From positions 1,178,001 to 1,242,000 of the forward strand of contig OZ219783.1 of NCBI GenBank assembly GCA_964291305.2: 64,000 nucleotides of DNA. Reading direction: 5' to 3'. A program made the position numbers and the translations under genes. Each line of letters begins with the position of its first letter. Positions within the stretch are counted from its first letter, which is position 1. Positions 6,862-14,678 of this stretch are shown here, one piece after another. Source of the DNA: VXNF01 sp964291305 (lineage in GTDB: Bacteria; Actinomycetota; Acidimicrobiia; Acidimicrobiales; CATQHL01). Under the pieces are notes generated by a model that was not told where the DNA came from, did no database searches, and saw nothing but the letters and a program-made list of their open reading frames with translations.

Positions 6862-8418
6862 TCAGTAGCAGGGGATCCTCCGCAGGGCAGTGTCGAGTCC
6901 GTCTAGGTCGAATACGGCGCCGCCTACCAGCTCGTTGTTAAAGTTCCAAGCCCATATGGTCATGTCGTCGGCCCTTCGGAGGGCGTTCACGAAATATCTG
7001 GGCCATCTGGCAAACGCTGACTCGTAGCTGGTGGACTCGTACCAGCCTTCATCGAACCGTCGGCCGTTGTCGAACCAGAACTGGACAGCGATTTCATAGG
7101 TTCCGACATTGGCGGCAATATACGCACCCCCCCACCACACGTAGACCTTCAGATCGCCAGATCGGCAGGTAATGAACAGGGCGGGCGCAAACTCGGCCCC
7201 GTAAGCACGTTCGTATTCGTAGCTCTTGGATCTTGTGTCTATGTGCGGGTCGCCGGCTACGACACTAAAGTGCCAGGCTCCGATCATGTTTTGATTAGGC
7301 GATTGTCGGATTTGGCGGGGGCTACGTAGGACTGTCCGGACGGTTTTTTCTGAAATTGCCCAGCCCAGACCCTCGACATTCAAGGCGACCCCTTTCCAGG
7401 AGATCAGTCCGATCGCGTCGCCGCAGTCTGTTATGAGAGGGCCTCCGCTGTTGCCCGGGTTTATTGCAGCGTCGGTTCGGACGTAATGAACGTAGTCGTA
7501 GTTGCCGTCGTAAGCCTTCTGGGAGAGCAAGCCGCTCACTATGGATGCTGGATATCCCGAGGATATGTCTAATCCGCTCGCCGGGTAACCTACTACGGCG
7601 ACCGAAGAGCCGACTCCAACGGAGGACTCGTTGCCGAAGCTTAATGCTCTAATGCCTGAGCCATTTGCTCGTAGGATCGCCACGTCGCTGGGCGTGTCGA
7701 GGCTTATGAGTTGCACCTGCCGGAGGGTTCGGTGACCATTTTGCAGTCGGAGTATTGTTCTTCCTTCGACGACATGGGCTGCGGTTAGGAACTCGTTGTT
7801 TCCGATGTAAAAGGCTGTGCCTGTGCTGTTTGGGGTGATCACTTGGAAGACCGACGGTAGGACTTGTCGCATGGTTTGTTCGAAGGTGCAGTTGCCGCTG
7901 CCTGTGGAGGATGTAGATGAGGCGCTCGTGTCCAGGGCTGTTGTGGCGGCGCCGGCGGAGTATCGGGATGAGTACAGCCATTGGCCTACTGAGGCGGTCC
8001 GATAGGGGAACATGCGCGAGCTTGGGAGCCACTGGCGGTTGGTGCCGACCTGGAGCGCGAATTCCACTTTGCCGTTGTTGAGTTTGCGTGCTCGGATGCG
8101 CACATCGCGCCCGTCGGACATGGCATACGGCGACGAGCGGAGCCATCGGCCCACATCCACAGTGGCGTAGGCGAAGTAGCGGGCACTGGGCAGCCATCGT
8201 TGGCCTCCAGCTAGTCGCAGTCCGAACTCGACGTTGCCGTTCGAGAGCTTCCGGGCAGCGATCTCAACGCTCGAAGCCGCAGAAGCCGACGAGCTAGCAC
8301 TCTGCGCCGACACTGCATTGCTAGCCCCGATAACCACCAAGACCGTGCTGAGCAGGCAAGCCACTAGGGCGCCGACAACAACCCTCCGGTAAATAAAGAA
8401 CACGCCGCTGACTCCCAT
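6862..8418 (-). CDS. exported trypsin-like serine protease with ARKL/WLP repeat module
   Basis: 518 residues from the ATG at 8418, which has GGGAGG upstream; the open frame reaches 8469. Residues 12-38 form a signal segment ending AVSAQ. Residues 51-98 and 106-153 are the two ARKL...EF...WLP...WL.SS repeats shared with the two downstream paralogues. After a Ser/Thr linker (157-175) comes a chymotrypsin/HtrA-type protease with His215 in LTAAHVV, Asp245 in PSDVAIL and Ser324 in NPGNSGGPL. Residues 378-518 form a TagO/VasI-like C-terminal domain (ALFITCRSGDLKVYV, VFDLDGLDTALRRIPC). The three genes run in the same direction, so they may be co-regulated. The module may bind a surface partner and position the protease; that role is inference. 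Confidence 0.82.
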   Translation of the reverse strand: MGVSGVFFIYRRVVVGALVACLLSTVLVVIGASNAVSAQSASSSASAASSVEIAARKLSNGNVEFGLRLAGGQRWLPSARYFAYATVDVGRWLRSSPYAMSDGRDVRIRARKLNNGKVEFALQVGTNRQWLPSSRMFPYRTASVGQWLYSSRYSAGAATTALDTSASSTSSTGSGNCTFEQTMRQVLPSVFQVITPNSTGTAFYIGNNEFLTAAHVVEGRTILRLQNGHRTLRQVQLISLDTPSDVAILRANGSGIRALSFGNESSVGVGSSVAVVGYPASGLDISSGYPASIVSGLLSQKAYDGNYDYVHYVRTDAAINPGNSGGPLITDCGDAIGLISWKGVALNVEGLGWAISEKTVRTVLRSPRQIRQSPNQNMIGAWHFSVVAGDPHIDTRSKSYEYERAYGAEFAPALFITCRSGDLKVYVWWGGAYIAANVGTYEIAVQFWFDNGRRFDEGWYESTSYESAFARWPRYFVNALRRADDMTIWAWNFNNELVGGAVFDLDGLDTALRRIPCY

Positions 8419-8549
8419 CACCGGTCCCTCCCAGTTTCGTTTGCAAGTTTTAACGGACCAGATCGCCACGTGAAGCCGACCAGCGCCACCGTCAAGCAGG
8501 GACCACCGTCACGGAGGCACCTTAAGCTGCAGACCATACATAAGTTTAC

Positions 8550-8563
8550 GGGGGGGGGGGGGG
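8550..8563. repeat. poly(G) tract, 14 bases, in the divergent promoter region
   Basis: Fourteen consecutive G between the protease gene (start 8418, minus) and the transketolase-like gene (start 8640, plus). It is not inside a leader joined to the protease: the protease frame has a TGA between the tract and the start. It could act by changing promoter spacing. On the minus strand TATGGT lies so that its -35 position would fall in the tract. Confidence 0.93.
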
Positions 8564-8639
8564 CGAGCCTGCAAGTTGCTGGGTTACCTGCTCTGATCAG
8601 CTGCTTGGACTCAGCGGGCGTGAGGCGTAGCATCGAACC

Positions 8640-11009
8640 GTGCTAACTGAACCCACCGTCGATACGGCGACGGCCCGGTCGGCCCCCGATTTGGCGACTC
8701 TCGAGAACATCCAGCGCCGGCTGTTGTGGCTGGCGACACGGATCGTGGACGTAGCCAACCGTCGGGAAGGCTTGGAGATCAAAGTCGGGGGCCATCAGGC
8801 TTCCTCGGCTTCGATGGTTTCGATCATGACAGCGCTGTGGTTCGCTCACATCGACGGCAACGACAAGGTGGCCATCAAGCCGCACGCCTCGCCCGTGTAC
8901 CACGCCATCAAATACCTCACCGGCGAGCTGGACCGCTCATACCTCACCACGCTGCGCCAGCGGGGCGGCCTGCAGGCTTACCCGTCGCGCACCAAGGACC
9001 CAGATGTGGCGGATTTCTCCACCGGGTCGGTGGGTCTCGGGGCGGTGGCGCCGCTGTTCTCGGCCCTGGTGCGACGCTACGCCGACTCCCACTTCGAGCC
9101 CTCGGCACCGGCGCGCTTCATCGCCACGGTCGGCGACGCCGAACTCGACGAGGGCAACGTCTGGGAGGCCATCGCCGATCCGGTCACGCACGGACTTGGC
9201 AACTTCACCATGGTGGTGGACCTCAACCGCCAAAGCCTCGACCGGGTTATCCCCGACATCGCCGCCACCCGTCTGATGAGCTTCTTTAGCCATGCCGGCT
9301 GGCACGTGGCAGAGGCCAAGTACGGAGCGCGGCTGAGGCGGATGTTCTCCGAGCCGGGCGGCGACGCCCTGCGGGGTCACATCGACTCCATGTCGAACGA
9401 GGCTTACCAGGCGCTATTCACCTTCCGCGGCTCCGAGCGCAGACAGAAGTTTCTAGAGGGCGCCGACGCCGCGGTGCGGCAAATCACCGACAACTTCGAC
9501 GATGACGAACTCTTCGGCCTGCTCACCGACTTGGGAGGCCACGACCTCGGTCAGCTAATCGATTGCTTCAAGGCCTGTGACATTGAGTCTGATCGCCCCA
9601 GCGTGGTGTTTGCGTACACCATCAAAGGCTGGGGATTGCCCATGGCGGGCGACCCGCTGAACCACGCCGTACTCCTAAACCCAAACGAGATAGACGCCCT
9701 GCGAGCCGAGACGGGGCTGACCGAAGCCACAGAGTTTGACCGCTTCGACCCGGACAGCCCCGAAGGACAACTATGCGCCTCGGTCGGCTCGGCTATCAAC
9801 AATCCGCCGCCACGTCGGCGACCCGTTCTGGATATGCCGGAGAGTACTGGCCCGCCCACGGTGCGCGGCAAGCTCTCCACTCAGGAGGCCTTCGGGCGCG
9901 TCCTCACCCGCCTGGCTGACGTAGCCGAAGTAGGCAAACGGCTCGTGACCACCGCTCCCGACGTTTCGATCTCCACCAACCTGGGCGGTTGGGTGAACAA
10001 GGTGGGTGTCTATTCGCACGAGACCCGCGACGATCACGGTGGTGCCGAGCGGCTGCTGCGCTGGGCTCCCTCCCCGGACGGCCAGCACATCGAACTGGGC
10101 TTGTCGGAAATGAACATGTTCATGCTCTTGGGCCAGTTGGGGTTGGCTCACGACCACCATCAGTGTCACTTGCTGCCGGTGGGCACGGTTTACGACCCGT
10201 TTGTGTTGCGAGGCCTCGACGCCTTGATCTACGCCTTATATAACGACTCCCGCTTCGTGGTCGCCGGCACGCCGTCGGGAATCACCCTGGCCCCCGAAGG
10301 TGGCGCCCATCAGTCCACGATCACCGCAGGAGTGGGGGCCGAGCTACCGGGGCTGGCCTACTTCGAGCCCGCCTACGCCACCGAGGTGGACTGGCTACTG
10401 TGCGCCGCCCTGGACGGTCTCAGCCGCCCCGACGGTGAGAGCGCCTATTTCCGCCTCAGCACCCGGCCCGTGGATCAGGCACCGTTTGCCGCGGCCGCTG
10501 AACGGCTCGGCGCCGACGAGCTGCGCCGGCAGGTGCTCTCGGGCGGCTACCAACTACGTCCCGCACCCCTGACCGACCGCCCGGGTGTCACAATCGTCAC
10601 CACCGGCGTAATGGCCCCCGAGGCTCTAGCGGCTGCTGACGCGCTTGAAGCCGAAGGCGTGGACGCCGCGGTAGTACACCTCACCAGCCCCGATCTGGTG
10701 TACCGCAGCTGGCAGGGCACCTATCGAGCCGCCGCTGCGACTGCCTCAGTGGTGCGCCGCCCCAGCCGGATGCACCAGTTGATTCCACCCGAGGAGCGCC
10801 ATCGTCCCCTGGTTAGCGTGCACGATGCCTCCAGCCACGCCCTGGCCTGGCTGGGCGCAGCGGTAGGTTCGCGGCACATTCCGTTGGGGGTGGACCGATT
10901 CGGCGAGTCCGGCACGATCGCCGACCTGCATGCCATCGCCGGGATCTCCACCGGCGACATCGTCAACGCCTCCCTAATAGCCGTATACGAGAGCGCCGGG
11001 GTGGATTAG
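8640..11009 (+). CDS. pyruvate dehydrogenase E1 / transketolase-like thiamine diphosphate enzyme
   Basis: 789 residues from a GTG. The N-terminal ThDP half has GGHQASSASMVSIMTALWF, IKPHASPVYHAIKYLTGEL, TGSVGLGAVAPLF and the ThDP/Mg motif GDAELDEGNVWEAI...DLNRQ. The pyrimidine-binding middle part has ELGLSEMNMFMLLGQLGL, and the C-terminal transketolase domain follows. The arrangement matches homodimeric E1 (AceE) and related transketolase-like proteins, but it is about 100 residues shorter than typical AceE and no E2 or E3 gene is adjacent. So decarboxylation of a 2-oxo acid is likely, but the exact substrate is open. A G14 tract lies 77 bases upstream and may affect its promoter. Confidence 0.72.
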   Translation: MLTEPTVDTATARSAPDLATLENIQRRLLWLATRIVDVANRREGLEIKVGGHQASSASMVSIMTALWFAHIDGNDKVAIKPHASPVYHAIKYLTGELDRSYLTTLRQRGGLQAYPSRTKDPDVADFSTGSVGLGAVAPLFSALVRRYADSHFEPSAPARFIATVGDAELDEGNVWEAIADPVTHGLGNFTMVVDLNRQSLDRVIPDIAATRLMSFFSHAGWHVAEAKYGARLRRMFSEPGGDALRGHIDSMSNEAYQALFTFRGSERRQKFLEGADAAVRQITDNFDDDELFGLLTDLGGHDLGQLIDCFKACDIESDRPSVVFAYTIKGWGLPMAGDPLNHAVLLNPNEIDALRAETGLTEATEFDRFDPDSPEGQLCASVGSAINNPPPRRRPVLDMPESTGPPTVRGKLSTQEAFGRVLTRLADVAEVGKRLVTTAPDVSISTNLGGWVNKVGVYSHETRDDHGGAERLLRWAPSPDGQHIELGLSEMNMFMLLGQLGLAHDHHQCHLLPVGTVYDPFVLRGLDALIYALYNDSRFVVAGTPSGITLAPEGGAHQSTITAGVGAELPGLAYFEPAYATEVDWLLCAALDGLSRPDGESAYFRLSTRPVDQAPFAAAAERLGADELRRQVLSGGYQLRPAPLTDRPGVTIVTTGVMAPEALAAADALEAEGVDAAVVHLTSPDLVYRSWQGTYRAAAATASVVRRPSRMHQLIPPEERHRPLVSVHDASSHALAWLGAAVGSRHIPLGVDRFGESGTIADLHAIAGISTGDIVNASLIAVYESAGVD

Positions 11010-11050
11010 TTACTAATGTGTGCCTACGGGCGCCAAGCGTGTGCACCGTA

Positions 11051-11118
11051 GGGCGTTGAGGGCGAGACGGTAAATGCCCTCAAATAGGATCTGGCTAAAT
11101 ACCCAGCTCTCAACGCCC
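11051..11118. other. nested inverted repeats (hairpin region) after the transketolase-like gene
   Basis: An outer pair GGGCGTTGAG (11051-11060) / CTCAACGCCC (11109-11118) and an inner pair TTGAGGGC (11056-11063) / GCCCTCAA (11076-11083) compete for the same left arm. The inner hairpin, 8 bp with a 12-base loop, could terminate the gene ending at 11009. The outer pair spans 68 bases. No T run follows, so the role is uncertain. Confidence 0.45.
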
Positions 11119-11140
11119 GGGCCTACTACTAGGTGAGTTC

Positions 11141-11236
11141 CTATGTCGAGTGGGTGGTGTGTAGATGGGTCCAGATGCGGTCTGAGATGCGTCGTTTGAG
11201 GGCTCGGATGTTCTTCTCGTTTGGTGAGGCAGCACT
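11141..11236 (-). pseudogene. possible transposase C-terminal remnant (IS110-like)
   Basis: A short open stretch on the minus strand reads SAASPNEKNIRALKRRISDR, then IWTHLHTTHST and a TAG at 11141-11143. The KNIRALKRRISDRIW segment resembles a short basic helix found in IS110-family transposases, but the match rests on about 15 residues and no DEDD catalytic part or element ends were found. It precedes the ImmA/DUF4411 pair on the other strand, so it may mark how that pair arrived. Confidence 0.25.
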
Positions 11237-11346
11237 GGCCACGAGCGTCGGCGTGGAGCACGTCTCTAGCGGGCGTGGTTCGGTCTAATGCACGGCTTGG
11301 GCACACCATCAGACCGCGGCCAGACCCCGGCGGCGATACTGGGTGT

Positions 11347-12501
11347 GTGTCGGTCCGGGTAGCGGTGCAGCCAGTCCTCTTGGAGTGGGCCCGTGCTCGG
11401 TCGGGGATCGACGGCGAGATTTGGGTTACACGGTTCACTTGCTATGACGAGTGGCTTGCCGGAGATCGCGTACCGGCGCTGAAACAGCTCGAAGAGTTCG
11501 CCCGGAAGACGTGCACGCCGGTCGGCTACTTCTTCCTTGATGAGCCGCCGAACGAGAGTGTGCCAATATCGGACTTCCGGACTATGGGTGGCTATCCCTC
11601 TCCAACAGTCGTGTCTGCCGACCTGCTGGACACCTTGTGCGTTTGCCAAGCCCGACAGGAGTGGTATCGGGACAGCCAGTTGCTGAACGGCGAACAGCCG
11701 TTGGAGTTCGTTGCCACTGCTACGACAGCATCGGACCCTGCGATTGTCGCCAGGCAGATGCGACAAATCCTCAATTGGACGCCGGAGGCTCGCGCTCGTT
11801 TAGGTAGCTGGGACGCTGCTCTCACGAAGTTGCGCGAGAATGCAGAAGCCGCCGGCGTCTTGGTGATGATCTCCGGCATCGTCGGTTCTAACACGCACCG
11901 GAAGCTTGACCCCGAGGAGTTCCGAGGGTTCGCGCTCACCGACGAGTACGCGGCGCTGGTGTTCATCAACGGAGCCGACTCCAAGGCGGCCCAGGTGTTC
12001 ACCTTGGCCCATGAACTGGCGCATCTTTGGCTGGGCTCCACCGCGCTCTCCGATGTCGACCCAGAGTCCGCACGAACCTTCGATGACGAGCGGTGGTGCA
12101 ACCAGGTCGCCGCCGAGTTGTTGGTGCCGATGGCTGAGTTCCGTCCGACATTCGATGCGCACGGCAGTTTCCGTGAGCAACTTCGGCCGCTCTCCGAAAG
12201 ATTCCGAGTGTCGACGCAGGTCATCCTCGGGCGCATGCGAGAAGCCGGCGCGCTCTCGTGGGACCAGTTCATGGCGGAACTCCGGCTTGAGCGCCAACGG
12301 ATCGCTGAGATCGTTCCCGAGACAGCTTCGGGCGGGAACTACTACAACACTAAACCGGTGCAGGTCGGCAAGCGCTTCGCCCGCGAGCTGATCGCCAGCA
12401 CCCTTGAGGGCCATACGACGTACACCGAGGCATTCAAGTTGCTCGGAGTAAAGAAGACCTCAACATTTGAGAACCTCAGCGAGCAGCTCGGGGTCTTGTA
12501 G
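11347..12501 (+). CDS. ImmA/IrrE family metallo-endopeptidase
   Basis: 384 residues from the GTG at 11347 (MSVRVAVQPVLLEWARARSG); the frame is open back to 11221 but that part is low-quality. The N-terminal part looks like the degenerate helix-turn-helix unit usual in this family. The peptidase domain has the zinc motif HELAHLWLG within VFTLAHELAHLW near residue 222, followed by CNQVAAELLVP where the third ligand region lies. Relatives cleave repressors or antitoxins, for instance in ICEBs1 and toxin-antitoxin modules. The stop at 12499-12501 abuts a DUF4411 PIN protein in the -1 frame, a common partner. The pair is likely a toxin-antitoxin or defence-type unit (inference). Confidence 0.85.
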   Translation: MSVRVAVQPVLLEWARARSGIDGEIWVTRFTCYDEWLAGDRVPALKQLEEFARKTCTPVGYFFLDEPPNESVPISDFRTMGGYPSPTVVSADLLDTLCVCQARQEWYRDSQLLNGEQPLEFVATATTASDPAIVARQMRQILNWTPEARARLGSWDAALTKLRENAEAAGVLVMISGIVGSNTHRKLDPEEFRGFALTDEYAALVFINGADSKAAQVFTLAHELAHLWLGSTALSDVDPESARTFDDERWCNQVAAELLVPMAEFRPTFDAHGSFREQLRPLSERFRVSTQVILGRMREAGALSWDQFMAELRLERQRIAEIVPETASGGNYYNTKPVQVGKRFARELIASTLEGHTTYTEAFKLLGVKKTSTFENLSEQLGVL

Positions 12502-12524
12502 TAGCGTACCTACTCGACACAGAC

Positions 12525-12986
12525 GTGTTCATCCGCGCTCGAAACCATCACTACGGGTTCGACTTCTGTCCCGGATTCTGGGACTGGCTTAAGCAGGCCA
12601 ACGCAGCGGGCGTAGTGCACAGTGTCGAAGCTGTCTACAACGAACTTAACGACAGCGATGACGATCTCTCGGACTGGGCGAAAGCTCACAAGGGCTTCTT
12701 TCTAACCCCGACTCAGGAGGAACTATCGGCGGTCACGGCCTTGAACCAATGGGCTAGCAACTCGTCCGACTACGAGCAAGCGGCGAAGGCCAAGTTCGCT
12801 AAGGACGCCGACTCATTCCTCATCGGGCATGCGTTAGCGGGAGACCACACCGTCGTCACCCACGAGCAGAGCCGCAACAGCAAACAGAGTATCAAGATCC
12901 CGGACGCCGCCGCCAACGGTGTGAAGCACGTAGATCCGTTCCAGATGCTGCGTGCCGAAGGCGTGCGCTTCACACTCGGTCAATGA
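12525..12986 (+). CDS. DUF4411 PIN-like protein, apparently without a usable start codon
   Basis: From the first canonical start (GTG 12525) the ORF gives 153 residues: MFIRARNHHYGFDFCPGFWDWL, VYNELNDSDDDLSDWA, KDADSFLIGHAL and DHTVVTHEQ, a PIN-domain pattern typical of DUF4411. The frame, however, continues upstream as VAYLLDTD, which holds the first catalytic Asp of the PIN fold. The family normally starts with Met right there, but here the codon at 12501 is GTA and no ATG, GTG or TTG lies between the in-frame TGA at 12468 and the Asp. Either GTG has mutated to GTA, making it a damaged toxin, or it is made by -1 frameshifting from the ImmA gene, or the base is a sequencing error. Confidence 0.72.
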   Translation: MFIRARNHHYGFDFCPGFWDWLKQANAAGVVHSVEAVYNELNDSDDDLSDWAKAHKGFFLTPTQEELSAVTALNQWASNSSDYEQAAKAKFAKDADSFLIGHALAGDHTVVTHEQSRNSKQSIKIPDAAANGVKHVDPFQMLRAEGVRFTLGQ

Positions 12987-13093
12987 CGGCAGGCTCAGGA
13001 CCGTGTGCCGTACATGGCCAGCAGGCGGCGGCTTCATGTTCGCCAGGCCGACGCTTCACCCGTTCACACCGACCTGATCAGCCAGGCCCCGGC

Positions 13094-13450
13094 CTATACG
13101 GCGGTGAGTTCGCCGTGCCTGAGCGATCGGACCACCGGTTGCGGCCGGTGCTTGCGCACGACTGTCGGGTCGATGGCAGCAGTGCCAATCCCGGCGGCAT
13201 GGAACGCCGTCTTGACCTTCACCAGGACGTACTCCATGGCCTCGAACGGATCGCCACCAAATACGAACTCCGCAACAATCCGGACATGAAGGTCAGATTC
13301 TGCTACCGCGGAGGACACCTCAGGCTCGATGCCGAGCGCGTCGAGTTCGTCGACCAGCGCGACCAAGAGATCCGAGACCTCATCAGGGCTAGGCACTTCT
13401 CCGCTGCCCCATCCGATTGCCGCGTTCCACTCAATTCGCAGACCAGTCAT
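13094..13450 (-). CDS. conserved-looking hypothetical protein, second gene of a small pair
   Basis: 118 residues, start ATG 13450 with AAGG eight bases before it. No domain is recognised. The protein is acidic with two helices rich in Val/Leu/Asp (SDLLVALVDELDALGI) and a region SDLHVRIVAEFVFGGDPFEA that looks like alternating beta strand and helix. It sits 27 bases behind the HicA-like gene on the same strand, so the two are probably one transcript. It could be the antitoxin or partner of that protein; this is inference from position and size only. A plus-strand ORF over the same bases has poorer composition and was not accepted. Confidence 0.5.
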   Translation of the reverse strand: MTGLRIEWNAAIGWGSGEVPSPDEVSDLLVALVDELDALGIEPEVSSAVAESDLHVRIVAEFVFGGDPFEAMEYVLVKVKTAFHAAGIGTAAIDPTVVRKHRPQPVVRSLRHGELTAV

Positions 13451-13477
13451 GACTAGAACCTTACTCTTCGTCGGACC

Positions 13478-13726
13478 TCATCCGTCTATCGGCCATGGGC
13501 ACTGCTTTAGCTGATAGCTGATGAGTTCGTTGAACCTATTCGGGTTGCTGGGGGTCTTCGGGAGCGCGCACTGATGCTCGGAGCACGGGCAGCGCATGAC
13601 CATGTAACCCTTCTTCGATGTCCGCGCGTGCTCCCATCCGATCTCCTCAAGCGCCGCACGAGCAGCTACCTGGGTTGTGATGTGCTTCTGTTGCGACCAA
13701 GGCCGCCGTCGGCGTTGCTGCGCCAT
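13478..13726 (-). CDS. small basic HicA-like protein (candidate toxin)
   Basis: 82 residues, start ATG 13726 with AGGAG eight bases upstream; the longer open frame to 13891 is ignored for that reason. The sequence starts MAQQRRRRPWSQQKHITT, then has ALEEIGWEHARTSKKGYMVM, then CPCSEHQCALPKTPSN. This follows the pattern of short HicA-type double-stranded-RNA-binding folds, in which a 'gG....k.gsH.i..c.cg....P.tp' signature carries the active His. The match is by pattern only, since here the His is shifted to SEHQC. Together with the gene behind it, it makes a toxin-antitoxin-like pair. It is divergent from a ribbon-helix-helix gene. Confidence 0.5.
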   Translation of the reverse strand: MAQQRRRRPWSQQKHITTQVAARAALEEIGWEHARTSKKGYMVMRCPCSEHQCALPKTPSNPNRFNELISYQLKQCPWPIDG

Positions 13727-13869
13727 TGGCGTCACTCCTGAATTTGGACTCGTCCAACCTCGCGCGATTCCGAATCGGACGCGCGGATGCTTCGCTAGGG
13801 ATCCGCGCGCAGGGCATCTACGAGTGCGACCCTCGGATCCTGAGCAGACGACTACCAAAGGACCAACAC

Positions 13870-14025
13870 ATGCCACAAAGTCGGCCCGCACTCGACACGC
13901 AGCTGATCGTGAGAATGCCCAAGGCCCTGCGCGAGCAGCTTGAGCAACGCGCAGCTAGAGAGGTCCGGACCGTCGCTGCCGAGGTTCGACACGCTCTGAA
14001 GGCACACCTGGCACCATCGAGCTAG
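13870..14025 (+). CDS. Arc-type ribbon-helix-helix DNA-binding protein
   Basis: 51 residues, start ATG 13870 with AAAGGA eight bases before it. The body is LDTQLIVRMPKALREQLEQR, then AAREVRTVAAEVRHALKAHL. A short beta strand with basic residues is followed by two amphipathic helices, the ribbon-helix-helix fold of Arc and antitoxin repressors, which dimerises and binds operators. It is divergent from the HicA-like pair across 143 bases, so it may repress that promoter as well as its own (inference). An ORF in the same frame reaching back to 13726 is not supported. Confidence 0.6.
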   Translation: MPQSRPALDTQLIVRMPKALREQLEQRAAREVRTVAAEVRHALKAHLAPSS

Positions 14026-14678
14026 TCCTAGTTCGCTGCACTCTGGATCAAGACCGCGCCAATCGGGCATATCGAGTCGCTCGGGCAGGCTGATTGAGAC
14101 CTGAAGGTCCGCAGGGTTAGCTCCAGTTTGAGCGAGCGCTGAGACTCGGCTAGCCCACTCGTCGGTGGCCGGGCGCGGCAGCCTCTGTTGAGCGCTCGTA
14201 GCCGTCAGCGTGAATAACTGGTCGCCGACGCGACTCATGTCCCTGGCAGCCGGATTGGGCGAAGGGCACGCAGATTTGCAGGTGGACGACGCCGCTCCAA
14301 CCGAGCCGCCGGTCGCAGCTTTGCTCGACGGTCTCCCGCTCGCCAATCACGCGGGCTCGGCCGGCGGTTCCGAGGGGGACTGTCACAGGGCGGGGTTATT
14401 CTGCGTTTAGCGCCTGCAATGGTGGGGCACAGAGGCGCACTCTTGGCGGTAGCCGACTGGCTTCGGCCGTGTTCATCGGAACCGGTTATCCGATCACTGC
14501 GATCCGGAACCTCTTGCCTGACCTCAGTCCCCTTCGATTCCCCCGTGCTGTGGATGCCTGCGGGTCTCTGGGAGGAGTCGAATCCCACTCTCGACCCACC
14601 CAGAGTGCGCTCATGGCGCGCGCCTGACGGTCGGCCGGAAGAAGATCAATCCGAAAGAACATAAAGAAGGAGATTCAA
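14026..14678. other. 653-base stretch without a convincing gene
   Basis: Open frames exist on both strands but none has a good start, ribosome site or recognisable motif. On the minus strand two short frames look partly protein-like: one reads TAGRARVIGERETVEQS, the next frame MSRVGDQLFTLTATSAQQR. Together they may be the remains of a frameshifted gene. On the plus strand the end of the stretch holds AAGAAGGAG, the ribosome site of the next gene. No RNA gene was found. Confidence 0.4.

Noticed and set aside
11013..11438. 141-codon minus-strand frame before the ImmA gene
   Set aside because: Low-quality sequence without motifs; only a short stretch in another frame resembles a transposase.
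12983..13456. 157-codon plus-strand frame after the DUF4411 gene
   Set aside because: Composition is poorer than the opposite-strand gene, which has a proper start and an operon partner.
13852..14346. 164-codon minus-strand frame across the Arc gene
   Set aside because: Its 3' half is antisense to a ribbon-helix-helix gene with good RBS; only the 5' half looks protein-like, so it is noted as a possible remnant only.
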